From assembly GCA_017634975.1 (NCBI GenBank), contig JAGBMJ010000008.1, forward strand, positions 1 through 64,000: a stretch of 64,000 bases of DNA. The letters are read 5' to 3'. The DNA comes from Lachnospiraceae bacterium. GTDB lineage: Bacteria; Bacillota; Clostridia; Lachnospirales; Lachnospiraceae. Each line of letters opens with the position of its first letter. The first letter of the stretch is position 1. The position numbers and the translations under genes were made by a program. Under the pieces are notes generated by a model, which was not told the origin of the DNA, did no database searches, and saw only the letters and a list, made by a program, of their open reading frames with translations. Of the stretch, positions 56,092-64,000 are shown one piece after another.

Positions 56092-57858
56092 TTAAACCGC
56101 AGCCTCTTCGCCGCTCGTCAGACTCTGTGTTGCCGCCGTCTGCGCATCCATATCATAAGCAACACGTACCATCTCCGCGATCGTTGTGATACCTTCCACA
56201 ACATTTCGCGCGCCGGCCATACGAAGGGTATTCATCCCCTCCGAAACCGCCGCCTGTTCGATCAGCTCTGCCGTTACCGTATCATGCAATACACGACGGA
56301 TCGCTGCGGAGATCGGCATGATCTCATAAATAGCGCGCCGCCCTTTATAGCCGTTACCGCATTTCTCGCAGCCACCCGGTTCGTATACCGTAAGCGGCTG
56401 ATCCTGCGGATAGTCCAGAAGGATCTTTTCCTGTCTGGTCGCCTCATGGGGCACTTTGCAATCCGGGCACAAGCGACGTACCAAACGCTGTGCAATGATG
56501 CCTACCACAGCATCACCGATCATATACGGTTCCACGCCCATATCGATCAGACGAGTGACTGATGCGGATGTCGAGTTGGTATGCAGTGTAGAGATAACCA
56601 GGTGGCCGGTGATCGAAGCCTGTACCGCGATCTGTGCCGTCTCGCCGTCTCGGATCTCACCGATCATGATGATATCCGGGTCCTGACGGAGAATGGAACG
56701 CAGCGCCGATGCAAAGGTCAGACCGGCTTTTACATTTACCTGTACCTGATTGATCCCGGCGATATTTGCCTCGACCGGGTCTTCTACCGTGATGATATTC
56801 ACATCCGGCTTGTTCAGCTCGTTCAATACCGTATAACAGGTGGTAGACTTACCGGAACCGGTCGGGCCGGTTACCAGGATGATCCCGTGCGGGTTATTCA
56901 TAATACCGTCCAGTCTCGCCTCGTCATCCGGATACAGACCAAGGTATTTCTTTTCCTGGGTCAGGCCCTGCTTCTTGGTAAGTCGCATAACAGTCTTTTC
57001 GCCGTATACCGTCGGCAGGATAGAAACACGGACATCAAATTCCACGCCGTCAACAATATAGGTAAGACGGCCATCCTGCGGTTTTCTTTTTTCGGAAATA
57101 TCCAGACCGGAAATGATCTTGATGCGGGCTGTCATCGCCGCCAGCATGTTCAGTGAGTAAACTGCATCCTCCTGCAGCATACCATCCACACGGCTGCGGA
57201 TACGCAGCTGCTTTTCCATCGGCTCGATATGAATATCGGAGGCGCCTTCACGCACAGACTGCTGTATCATGGAACGTACGATCTTTACGATCGGGGCCTC
57301 ACCTACAGAATCATCTTCTTCCTTCTGGTCATCATCGCCAAATTCCGCCTTATATTGCTCTATAAACTCGTTTGCTGCCTCTTCATTCGACTTCTTGCCG
57401 TACAGCTTATCCAAAACCAGGTCAATGGACACCTGCGGTGCATAATACGGTTCCACCGTAAATCCGGTAGCCATTTCAATATCATCGACCACAGCCAGGT
57501 TATTCGGCTCCGCCATTGCCACATACAGGGTAGCGCCTTCCCCGCCAAACGGAAGCACTGATTTTTCACGAACGATCTTTTCATCTACCAGCGCCAGCAC
57601 ATTCGGATCGTAATTCTTCAGCTGTTCATCCGAAACAGAAGGAATGCCGTACGCAGCCTCAAAAAAGGAGCTGAAACTCTGCGCAGACATATAACCCAAT
57701 GCCATCAAAGTCTCACCCAGCTTCTTGCCGGTATCCTTCTGCTGCGAAAGTGCCGCCTCCAGCTGATCCGCCGTGATCAGCCCTTCATCGATCAGCTGCT
57801 CGCCAAGCCTTTTCTTCTCACCAAATATCGCCCTGCCGCCGCTACCAAATAGTGCCAT
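56092..57858 (-). CDS. pilB: T4P extension ATPase PilB with MshEN-like domain
   Basis: PilB drives pilus extension. Seen in 588 residues: an N-terminal MshEN-type domain with motif RLGEQLIDEGLITADQLEA starting at Arg-17 and a second, weaker copy from Lys-46 (KLGETLMALGYMSAQSF), the pattern known to bind c-di-GMP in MshE and related ATPases; then the ATPase with SVREGASDIHIEP, Walker A GPTGSGKST at 331-339, the HisBox STLHTNSTSASVTRL, and a tetracysteine zinc site (CPDC at about 477-480, CEKC near 511-514). All motifs are intact. GGAGG ribosome site, promoter at 57948-57976. c-di-GMP binding is inference from the motif. Confidence 0.95.
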   Translation of the reverse strand: MALFGSGGRAIFGEKKRLGEQLIDEGLITADQLEAALSQQKDTGKKLGETLMALGYMSAQSFSSFFEAAYGIPSVSDEQLKNYDPNVLALVDEKIVREKSVLPFGGEGATLYVAMAEPNNLAVVDDIEMATGFTVEPYYAPQVSIDLVLDKLYGKKSNEEAANEFIEQYKAEFGDDDQKEEDDSVGEAPIVKIVRSMIQQSVREGASDIHIEPMEKQLRIRSRVDGMLQEDAVYSLNMLAAMTARIKIISGLDISEKRKPQDGRLTYIVDGVEFDVRVSILPTVYGEKTVMRLTKKQGLTQEKKYLGLYPDDEARLDGIMNNPHGIILVTGPTGSGKSTTCYTVLNELNKPDVNIITVEDPVEANIAGINQVQVNVKAGLTFASALRSILRQDPDIIMIGEIRDGETAQIAVQASITGHLVISTLHTNSTSASVTRLIDMGVEPYMIGDAVVGIIAQRLVRRLCPDCKVPHEATRQEKILLDYPQDQPLTVYEPGGCEKCGNGYKGRRAIYEIMPISAAIRRVLHDTVTAELIEQAAVSEGMNTLRMAGARNVVEGITTIAEMVRVAYDMDAQTAATQSLTSGEEAAV

Positions 57859-57947
57859 GCCCCCATTGCCTCCTGTTTTTTACTATTATATTCGTACTCA
57901 TAGCACAAAAGCACGCACATCACCCACGATGCACATGGTACTGCTAT

Positions 57948-57976
57948 ATTATGCCATGAAAAACCTCAAATGGAAA
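57948..57976 (-). promoter_or_regulatory. Candidate promoter of pilB-pilC
   Basis: Minus strand TTTCCA (57971-57976), 17-nt spacer ending in TGG, then CATAAT (57948-57953). The hexamers match 4/6 and 5/6 with an extended −10. It lies 90 nt upstream of the pilB ATG. Confidence 0.5.
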
Positions 57977-58077
57977 GTCCCATCCGTGTATTTTTCTTAT
58001 TATTTCATAAAATTTCCGTTATCTACAATAAAACTGGTCTGTCTTGTGCAAATTGCATTGCGTACGATACCGTTATT

Positions 58078-59256
58078 TTATTTTAACTCATATCTTCCCC
58101 CTTTGCAAATGATCAGCCCCTCGATCTCCATCACCAGCAGTTCTGTCAGGAGCTCCTGAACACTCTCTCCCTCTGCCGCCGCCAGCGCGTATAATTCTTC
58201 TGCCGAGGCCGGCGATGTCAGAAGTCGTTTTCGAATAGTAGTCCTTCGTTCCCCCTGCCATCCTTCCCCGGCCTGTATCAGTCCCTCCGGAGCCGGCTGT
58301 GCTGTTTTCTCCCGATGCTGCTGCCGGATCCGTTTCTCTGCATCTCTTCTTCTTTTCTCTTCTCCTCCTGCACGATTTCCCAGATCCTGCAGTGCAAAGA
58401 CCAGATCCTCTGCACAGGTGGCAATCCCGGCGCCATCCCGGATCAGACGGTTGCAGCCCAGACTCAAGTTGTCCCCCACCCGTCCGGGTACAGCAAACAC
58501 TTCCTTTCCCTGCTGCAGCGCATATTCCACCGTGATCAGCGTCCCGCTTTTTTCCCGCGCTTCCACCACCAGCACCAGATCCGCCAATCCGGATATGATA
58601 CGGTTACGCTGCGGAAAATGCCATGCCGCAGCCGGCGTCCCGGGCAGATACTCGCTCAACACACCGCCTTTTCCCTGTATGGTCTGATACAGCTGCCGGT
58701 TCCCGGCCGGATAAACAATGTCCACCCCCGATCCCAACACCCCATAGCTTACGCCGCCTTCTTCCACACAGGCCGACTGGCTCAGCCCGTCAATCCCGAC
58801 CGCCAGCCCGCTGATCACCGGCACCCCGGCTTTGGCCAGCTCCCGGCCAAAATAGTCTGCCGCCCGTCTGCCGTAATCGCTGCAGCGCCTTGCCCCGATC
58901 ACGGCAACCATCCGAATCTCCTCCGCCGGCAGGCGCCCTTTATAGAACAACATATACGGAGCATCCGTCAGCTGCCTCAACCGCTCCGGATAGTCCTCCT
59001 CCTCAATACATACAGCCCCGATCTCTTTCTTTTCCATTTCTTCCAGCTGCCGCTTTGGCAATCCACGTGTCTTCGCCAGTTTCATCTCCGCCTTCTGCGT
59101 TTCCTTCAGATAAAAGATCCGATCGATCTCCGCTTCCGTTAATGTCCAGATCCGCTCCGCCGAACCATATTCATTCAGCAGGTTCCGCACCGATTGCGGC
59201 ATTGCGCAGGCCAGTTCCGCCAGATATAAGTGATATAATCTCTTTTCCATATCCAT
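58078..59256 (-). CDS. dprA: DNA processing protein DprA
   Basis: DprA loads RecA on incoming single-stranded DNA during natural transformation. Seen in 392 residues: an N-terminal SAM-like region, the Rossmann core (about 100-290) with VAVIGARRCSDYGRRAA, VISGLAVGIDGLSQSACV and VYPAGNRQLY, and a C-terminal winged-helix part (about 335-392, LLTSPASAEELYALAA). Starts at 59254-59256 and 59248-59250 are both possible; the first is used. It follows comM closely. Presence beside T4P genes is consistent with DNA uptake, but comEC and other competence genes are not in the window. Confidence 0.94.
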   Translation of the reverse strand: MDMEKRLYHLYLAELACAMPQSVRNLLNEYGSAERIWTLTEAEIDRIFYLKETQKAEMKLAKTRGLPKRQLEEMEKKEIGAVCIEEEDYPERLRQLTDAPYMLFYKGRLPAEEIRMVAVIGARRCSDYGRRAADYFGRELAKAGVPVISGLAVGIDGLSQSACVEEGGVSYGVLGSGVDIVYPAGNRQLYQTIQGKGGVLSEYLPGTPAAAWHFPQRNRIISGLADLVLVVEAREKSGTLITVEYALQQGKEVFAVPGRVGDNLSLGCNRLIRDGAGIATCAEDLVFALQDLGNRAGGEEKRRRDAEKRIRQQHREKTAQPAPEGLIQAGEGWQGERRTTIRKRLLTSPASAEELYALAAAEGESVQELLTELLVMEIEGLIICKGGRYELK

Positions 59257-59260
59257 ACCC

Positions 59261-60805
59261 CTACCCCCAATACCTTTCTTCCACACTCCGATAGCACAGC
59301 GCTTCCTGTATATGCTTCAACGCAATATCTTCGGCCTCATCCAGATCCGCAATGGTTCTCGCCACTTTCAGTATCCGGTGATAGGAGCGAAGACTTAGAT
59401 GCAGCTTCTCATACACCTGATCCATAAAACGCTGTTCCTTTTTCCCAAGGGGCACCAACTGTTCCAGTTCTTTTACCCCCATCTGCGCATTAAACTGTAA
59501 TGATGATCCGGCGAAACGCTTCTGTTGCCGTTCTCTCGCACGCATCACATGCGCACGCATATCCATACTGCCGTACCTTCGCTTCTCCTCCACCTTTCCA
59601 TGGATCTCCTCCGCACTCATCCGCCCCATCTCCACACACAGGTCGACGCGGTCCAGAAGCGGCCCCGACAATCGGCTCAGATACCGGCGCACCTGGTCTT
59701 CCGTACATCGGCACCGTGCACTGTCCGGATAGTTTCCGCATGGACAGGGATTCAACGCCGCTACCAGCATAAAATCTGCCGGGAATTCATAACTCGCCGT
59801 ACTTCTGGCGATCAGCAGCTTCTTCTCCTCCATAGGCTGCCTGAGCACTTCCAGCGCCGCCGAAGAAAAGTGTACCACTTCATCCAGAAACAGCACACCT
59901 TTATGTGCCTGACTGATCAGCCCCGGCCTGGGCACACGCCCGCCACCGGCCAGTGCCTGCAGCGTTGCCGAATGGTGCGGTGCCACAAACGGTCTCGTAC
60001 GGATCAAAGTCCGCTCCTCCCCCAGCAGCCCGGCCACACTGTAGATCTTCGATACTTCCAGGCTTTCTTCCTCGGTGATCGGCGGCAGTATCCCGGCCAG
60101 CCTTCTGGCTGCCATCGTTTTGCCGGCTCCCGGCGGTCCGATCATCAGCACATTATGAAAACCGGCTGCCGCGATCTCCATAACACGCTTCACACATTCC
60201 TGCCCATACAGATCTGCAAAATCTTCCGCCACGCCGCACTCTGCTGTCCATGCATCTTCCCGAACCGGCGGAAACTCCTGCGCCTGCCGTTCCCGCGGCA
60301 GTCCCAGATAGCGGTACGCCTCCTCCAGGCTGCGGATCCCCGCCACCTCGATCCCGCTGACCGCAGCACCTTCCTTTGCATTCTCCTTCGGAAGCAAAAA
60401 ACGCCGGATCCCCTGCGCCCGTCCTTCCAATACCATAGGCAGCACACCACGGATCGGCCCCACATCTCCCTCCAGCCCCAGTTCCCCGGCTATGAACAGC
60501 CCCTCCACGCTCTCTGCCGGCAGCATCCCCGCCGAAACCAGCATCCCGATCGCAATCGGCAGATCATATTGCGTACCTTCCTTGTACAGATCTGCCGGTG
60601 CCAGATTCACCGTGATCCTCTGCGGCGGCAGCGAGATCCCTGTATTCTTCAGTGCCACGCGCACACGCTTCTCCGCTTCCCGCACTTCTGCCGAAAGACG
60701 CCCCACCATTTCCAGCTGCGGCAGTCCGTTAGAGACATCCACCTCCACACAGACGATCCGGCAGTCAATGCCCGTAATGGCACCGGTATTCACTTTTGTT
60801 ACCAA
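59261..60805 (-). CDS. comM: ComM/YifB family AAA+ ATPase (Mg chelatase-like)
   Basis: ComM is a hexameric helicase that promotes branch migration during natural transformation in several bacteria. Seen in 514 residues: N-terminal ChlI/Lon-type fold (VTKVNTGAITGIDCRIV; ITVNLAPADLYKEG), the AAA+ core with Walker A IGPPGAGKTMAARRL, Walker B GVLFLDEV, the NPCPCGNYPD zinc-type motif, and the C-terminal Mg-chelatase end domain (YHRILKVARTIADL). The best start is TTG at 60803-60805, 8 nt after GAGAGG; an ATG 14 codons upstream lacks a site. It precedes dprA, which is a usual pairing. Confidence 0.94.
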   Translation of the reverse strand: MVTKVNTGAITGIDCRIVCVEVDVSNGLPQLEMVGRLSAEVREAEKRVRVALKNTGISLPPQRITVNLAPADLYKEGTQYDLPIAIGMLVSAGMLPAESVEGLFIAGELGLEGDVGPIRGVLPMVLEGRAQGIRRFLLPKENAKEGAAVSGIEVAGIRSLEEAYRYLGLPRERQAQEFPPVREDAWTAECGVAEDFADLYGQECVKRVMEIAAAGFHNVLMIGPPGAGKTMAARRLAGILPPITEEESLEVSKIYSVAGLLGEERTLIRTRPFVAPHHSATLQALAGGGRVPRPGLISQAHKGVLFLDEVVHFSSAALEVLRQPMEEKKLLIARSTASYEFPADFMLVAALNPCPCGNYPDSARCRCTEDQVRRYLSRLSGPLLDRVDLCVEMGRMSAEEIHGKVEEKRRYGSMDMRAHVMRARERQQKRFAGSSLQFNAQMGVKELEQLVPLGKKEQRFMDQVYEKLHLSLRSYHRILKVARTIADLDEAEDIALKHIQEALCYRSVEERYWG

Positions 60806-61038
60806 TTCAAAAACCTCTCTTTCCTTTATTAATCTGTTCAAATACATATAAAAAATATGAAATCTCTTCTGTCACAGAATATGACAGACTCCCGGCTGAG
60901 CCGGAAAAGAAAACCTGCAGCAGGCCTTTTCAGAAATCGGCGCTGCATCTGCTGATCTTACATCCTAATAAATCCCTGTATTTTATCCATCCAAAACACC
61001 TTACACCCTCATCACCTCCCAATCTTTTTTCTTCCAAA

Positions 61039-61782
61039 TCAGCGAAATCCCGCTTTCATCCTGATCCAGCTCAGATAGAATACGCTCTTCATATAACTGA
61101 TGATAAATGCAAGCAGGCGCCTTTTGGAGTTGCCGAACAGACGCTTATCAAAGGTGATCGGTGTTTCCACCACCTTCAGTTTTTTCCCCCTTGCCTGTTT
61201 TTTCAGTTTCAATTTCAGCAATACTTCCTGTAATACATCATAATTCTTACAGATCAGTTCCGGTTCCACTTCCTTGAGCCGGCAGGTATGATACAGGCGA
61301 AAATCCGTAGACATATCCTTCGCCCGGATCCCCAGGACAAAACCATAGACCGTGTTCAGGATATGCGACATGATCTGTGAAGTAACGCTGTCCTTATTCA
61401 CGCCTCCCTTTGTATAACGGGAACCGATCGCAACATCCGCTCTCTCTTCCATAAAGATCCGATAGATATCCGGAATATAAACCGGATTGTGTGATCCGTC
61501 GCTGTCCATGATGAAGAATTTCTGATACTCTGCATACCGGATCCCGGTGCGGAATGCCCCGCCAAATCCGGCTTCCTCCTCATTCACATAACGAACGCCA
61601 TTTTCTTCGCACACTTTCCTGCTGTTGTCCAGCGGTTCCATCGAATCGATCACAACGATCTCATACGGCTCTCCGCATTCCTGCAGTTTTTCCTTAATCT
61701 GCGGCAAAAATATGCGCAGATTCTCCTCTTCCTTATAGGAAAGCAATACCATACTGATTCCGTTTTTTAATGCTTCTGACAT
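61039..61782 (-). CDS. Family 2 glycosyltransferase, DPM1/GtrB-like
   Basis: A 247-residue GT-A fold glycosyltransferase resembling polyprenyl-phosphate mannose or glucose synthases, which put a sugar on a lipid carrier at the cytosolic face. Seen: start SMVLLSYKEEENLRIFLPQI, YEIVVIDSMEP, the DXD-like metal site MDSDGSHNP (about 92-100), the IGSRYTKGG segment and STDFRLYHTCRL. A C-terminal amphipathic or hydrophobic stretch may attach it to the membrane; there are no true membrane helices. It has its own promoter between pilT and comM. Substrate and acceptor are unknown; pilin or flagellin glycosylation is a possibility only. Confidence 0.85.
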   Translation of the reverse strand: MSEALKNGISMVLLSYKEEENLRIFLPQIKEKLQECGEPYEIVVIDSMEPLDNSRKVCEENGVRYVNEEEAGFGGAFRTGIRYAEYQKFFIMDSDGSHNPVYIPDIYRIFMEERADVAIGSRYTKGGVNKDSVTSQIMSHILNTVYGFVLGIRAKDMSTDFRLYHTCRLKEVEPELICKNYDVLQEVLLKLKLKKQARGKKLKVVETPITFDKRLFGNSKRRLLAFIISYMKSVFYLSWIRMKAGFR

Positions 61783-61907
61783 TCTGTTATCCTAACCTTT
61801 TCTGATCATCTGTCATTCTATTCTTCTCTGAAACCATCGGCTGCTGCTGAAAGCATGCAGTCTACACCTGTATAAGGCCCTTCTAGAAACGCTTCAAACT
61901 GTATGCA

Positions 61908-61936
61908 ATGGTATCATATCTTTCGGATTAACGCAA
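61908..61936 (-). promoter_or_regulatory. Candidate promoter of the glycosyltransferase gene
   Basis: Minus strand TTGCGT (61931-61936), 17-nt spacer ending in TGA, TACCAT (61908-61913). Matches are 4/6 each with an extended −10, about 126 nt upstream of the ATG. Confidence 0.45.
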
Positions 61937-61950
61937 GTAGATTTTTACAT

Positions 61951-61981
61951 AAAAAGAAGCCCCTGCATCAGAGGCTTCTTT
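61951..61981 (-). terminator. Intrinsic terminator of pilT
   Basis: AAAGAAGCC (61953-61961) pairs with GGCTTCTTT (61973-61981), with further pairing inside, and is followed on the minus strand by TTTTTATG. It starts 18 nt past the pilT stop codon. Confidence 0.88.
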
Positions 61982-61998
61982 CATTATATCAGGAATTC

Positions 61999-63060
61999 TT
62001 ATCTCAATTTGTTTGCCATACCGTCCGGATCTACCGCATACTGGATCGCCATATCTCTGGTGATACGGCCTTCCTGGAACAGATTGGTAATAGAGGTATC
62101 CATAGAGATCATACCCAGTTTTGCATTGGTCTGCATTACGGAGAGCAACTGATGGGACTTACCTTCACGGATCAATGCACGTACAGCGGAGTTTGCGATC
62201 ATTACCTCGAATGCTGCTGCACGTCCCATACCGTCTGCCGTCGGGATCAGCTGCTGGGAAATAACGGCTTCCAATACGTTTGCCAGCTGTACACGGATCT
62301 GCTGCTGCTGATGCGGCGGGAATACGTCGATGATACGATCGACGGTAGATGCCGCACCGATGGTATGCAGTGTGGAAAGCACCAAGTGTCCGGTTTCTGC
62401 TGCGGTTACCGCAACGGAGATAGTCTCAAAGTCACGCATCTCACCGACGAGGATAACATCAGGGTCTTCACGAAGTGCTGCACGAAGCGCATTTGCATAA
62501 CTCATAGAGTCAAAGCCGATCTCACGCTGGTTTACCATCGACGTCTTGTGCAGATGCAGGTACTCGATCGGGTCCTCCAGAGTGATGATATGACAGTCTC
62601 TGTGGTCATTGACCATATTGATAATGGATGCAAGGGAGGTAGACTTACCGGAACCGGTAGGACCTGTCACCAGGATCAAGCCTCTCTTTCTGGTATACAA
62701 TTCTACAAATGCTTCCGGCAGGCCCAGCTGCTCCGGGTTGGGAACTACGGTATTTACGGTTCGGAGCGCCATGGCAACGGAACCACGCTGACGGAATGCA
62801 TTGACACGGTAACGTCCGATCGGATCCACCGCAAAGGACATATCCAGCTCACCTTTACTGTTGAAGATTTCACGCTGATGATCTGTCGTGATCGAAAGAA
62901 GCACTTCCAGCGTATCATCCGGGGTCAGGATCGGAAACTGCTCCATCCTTACCAGGTGACCGTTTACACGCATCATCGGCGGCAACTGTACCGTCAGGTG
63001 AATATCGGAAGCCTTTGCCTGCTGTGCTACCAGTAACACATCGTTGATTCTGATTGACAT
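61999..63060 (-). CDS. pilT: T4P retraction ATPase PilT
   Basis: PilT powers pilus retraction, the step behind twitching and DNA pulling. Seen in 353 residues: N-terminal PAS-like domain (VAQQAKASDIHLTV; VNGHLVRME), Walker A VTGPTGSGKSTS at 131-141, Asp box and Walker B (EDPDVILVGEMRD), HisBox STLHTIGAASTVDRIID, and the PilT-specific AIRNLIRE-type motif (here SAVRALIREGKSHQL). Length is normal. It stands as a single unit with a strong promoter and its own terminator, about 4 kb upstream of pilB. Confidence 0.97.
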   Translation of the reverse strand: MSIRINDVLLVAQQAKASDIHLTVQLPPMMRVNGHLVRMEQFPILTPDDTLEVLLSITTDHQREIFNSKGELDMSFAVDPIGRYRVNAFRQRGSVAMALRTVNTVVPNPEQLGLPEAFVELYTRKRGLILVTGPTGSGKSTSLASIINMVNDHRDCHIITLEDPIEYLHLHKTSMVNQREIGFDSMSYANALRAALREDPDVILVGEMRDFETISVAVTAAETGHLVLSTLHTIGAASTVDRIIDVFPPHQQQQIRVQLANVLEAVISQQLIPTADGMGRAAAFEVMIANSAVRALIREGKSHQLLSVMQTNAKLGMISMDTSITNLFQEGRITRDMAIQYAVDPDGMANKLR

Positions 63061-63133
63061 CCCTTTACCCTCTTTCTCTTTATATTTTTTCTTTTACTTC
63101 TCCTTAAATCCAGGAAACAATTACCCTTTTGAC

Positions 63134-63163
63134 ATTATAGCAAATTTTCACCATATCTGTAAA
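63134..63163 (-). promoter_or_regulatory. Sigma-A promoter of pilT
   Basis: Minus strand TTTACA (63158-63163), 18-nt spacer ending in TGC, TATAAT (63134-63139). Hexamers match 5/6 and 6/6 with an extended −10; 73 nt upstream of the start codon. Confidence 0.8.
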
Positions 63164-63193
63164 GCAATATTTCAAATAGCATTCTTACGCCTG

Positions 63194-64000
63194 TTACAGA
63201 GCCTTCTTTCCCGACTTGTCAGTCATCTTTCCCTTACTTTCTGACCAGTCTCCTCTGCCTAAAAGGTTTGCGGTTATGATCAGCGGAAACACATGGTAGT
63301 CCGGATCAAAAATCCCCCTTTGCACCAGATAAAATACCGCACATATTGATAAAATGTACATACGATAGATCATATTCTCCTTCATCAGCCGCCATTGCAT
63401 CAAAGTACAGATCAGCATCGTTAGCACAAACCCTACCAGACCATATATAAGATACATTCTTGCATAAGAAGAATCTATAAAATTATATTCCCCATTCTGA
63501 ACAAAACTATGTTCCGCCTGAAAGTATTTCGTATAATAATTTCCCAAAAAAGAGAACGACAGTTCCTGCATCAACCTGTGCGGTGGCTCCAGTCTGCCGG
63601 CAAAAGATTCCAGTATCCGATTTCCGCTGAAACGCTCTAAGAACTCCGGTTTATACAGGCCCGCCAGCAGCATAAACATTCCTCCTATAAGCGCATAAGA
63701 TGATAAAAAAACATATTTCACCGGTTTCGAAATGCGTTCCGATATCTCCCATCCTTTTACCTGCATTATATATTTCACAAGACTCCCCGCCAATAGAAGC
63801 CCTGCGCACAAAAGAGCAACTCTTCCATCAACAAGAAGAATATTCAATATGCTCAATATAACTACGCACAGGTAATCGTACCATTTGAGACACCCGTCTT
63901 TAACAAACGCTATCATAAGCAGTACAAAGCACACGTGCCCGGCAAATCCGGTGGGACCTGTCATACCAAACGCATGTCTTACCCTTCCGTTTCGTATCAA
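63194..64000 (-). CDS. Membrane protein resembling O-antigen polymerase/ligase (5' end beyond window)
   Basis: The C-terminal 268 residues of a gene that runs past the window edge; no start codon is visible. Seen: about six to seven hydrophobic segments and between them a large extracytoplasmic loop of about 65 residues (about 128-190, with GRLEPPHRLMQELSFSFLGN), followed by short loops. This layout fits Wzy/WaaL-type polymerases and ligases of surface polysaccharides, which have little sequence conservation. Function cannot be fixed from this part. It ends 54 nt upstream of the pilT −10 region. The upstream genes needed to judge a polysaccharide cluster are outside. Confidence 0.55.
   Translation of the reverse strand: MIRNGRVRHAFGMTGPTGFAGHVCFVLLMIAFVKDGCLKWYDYLCVVILSILNILLVDGRVALLCAGLLLAGSLVKYIMQVKGWEISERISKPVKYVFLSSYALIGGMFMLLAGLYKPEFLERFSGNRILESFAGRLEPPHRLMQELSFSFLGNYYTKYFQAEHSFVQNGEYNFIDSSYARMYLIYGLVGFVLTMLICTLMQWRLMKENMIYRMYILSICAVFYLVQRGIFDPDYHVFPLIITANLLGRGDWSESKGKMTDKSGKKAL

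Overview
The window reads as a chromosomal segment of a motile, low-to-mid GC Firmicute of the class Clostridia, most likely a Lachnospiraceae-type organism. This is inference. It rests on CodY, a sigma-D/FliA sigma factor, FliY/CheC/CheD chemotaxis of the Bacillus kind, the rpsB-tsf and codY-flgB neighbourhoods, and small lineage-type proteins beside the flagellar genes. Every gene supported here lies on the minus strand, so transcription runs from 64000 towards 1. No rRNA, tRNA, CRISPR array or insertion sequence was found.

In transcription order. (1) 64000-45.8 kb: an incomplete membrane polymerase-like gene, pilT, a family 2 glycosyltransferase, comM, dprA, then a type IV pilus (T4P) set: pilB, pilC, prepilin peptidase, a pilM-pilN fusion, a pilO-like gene and four prepilin-like genes. 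Strong terminators and promoters split it into several units. (2) 45.6-42.8 kb: topA and codY, overlapping by 8 nt. (3) 42.8-42.3 kb: the only long gene-free stretch, with the codY terminator, a 106-bp near-perfect palindrome, a candidate CodY box, a near-consensus sigma-A promoter and a structured leader of about 220 nt. (4) 42.3-10.4 kb: a fla/che superoperon: flgB flgC fliE fliF fliG fliH fliI fliJ ylxF-like fliK flgD flgE flbD motA motB fliL fliM fliY fliO fliP fliQ fliR flhB flhA flhF flhG, a PilZ protein, cheB cheA cheW cheC cheD, a small membrane protein, fliA. (5) 10.3-5.2 kb: fapA, a small unknown gene, a large DUF6115-type coiled-coil membrane protein and an MltG-like protein with a Pro/Thr-rich repeat. 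(6) 5.2-0.1 kb: rpsB and tsf with their own promoter, then a GtrII-like membrane protein, a small unknown gene and an exported VanW-family protein.

The order topA-codY-flgB...fliA-...-rpsB-tsf matches the Bacillus subtilis chromosome closely (established knowledge), with dprA further upstream. The T4P block sits in the dprA/topA junction of that old neighbourhood. motAB has been added after flbD, a PilZ gene after flhG, and cheY and cheR are absent.

The parts fit a surface-motility programme. The flagellar genes build the basal body, export gate, motor and hook. CheA/W/B/C/D with FliY steer it, and FliA would switch on late genes lying elsewhere. The T4P genes supply an extension motor (PilB), a retraction motor (PilT), a platform and minor pilins, and comM/dprA hint at DNA uptake. 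PilB carries an MshEN-like c-di-GMP motif and a PilZ protein lies in the flagellar operon, so c-di-GMP may set the balance. CodY may tie flagella to nutrition.

The most novel-looking items are the minor pilins (one with a beta-helix-like domain, two sharing a Cys-x-Cys motif), the PilM-PilN fusion, the apparently leaderless prepilin peptidase mRNA, and the DUF6115 protein in the position of Bacillus swrB.
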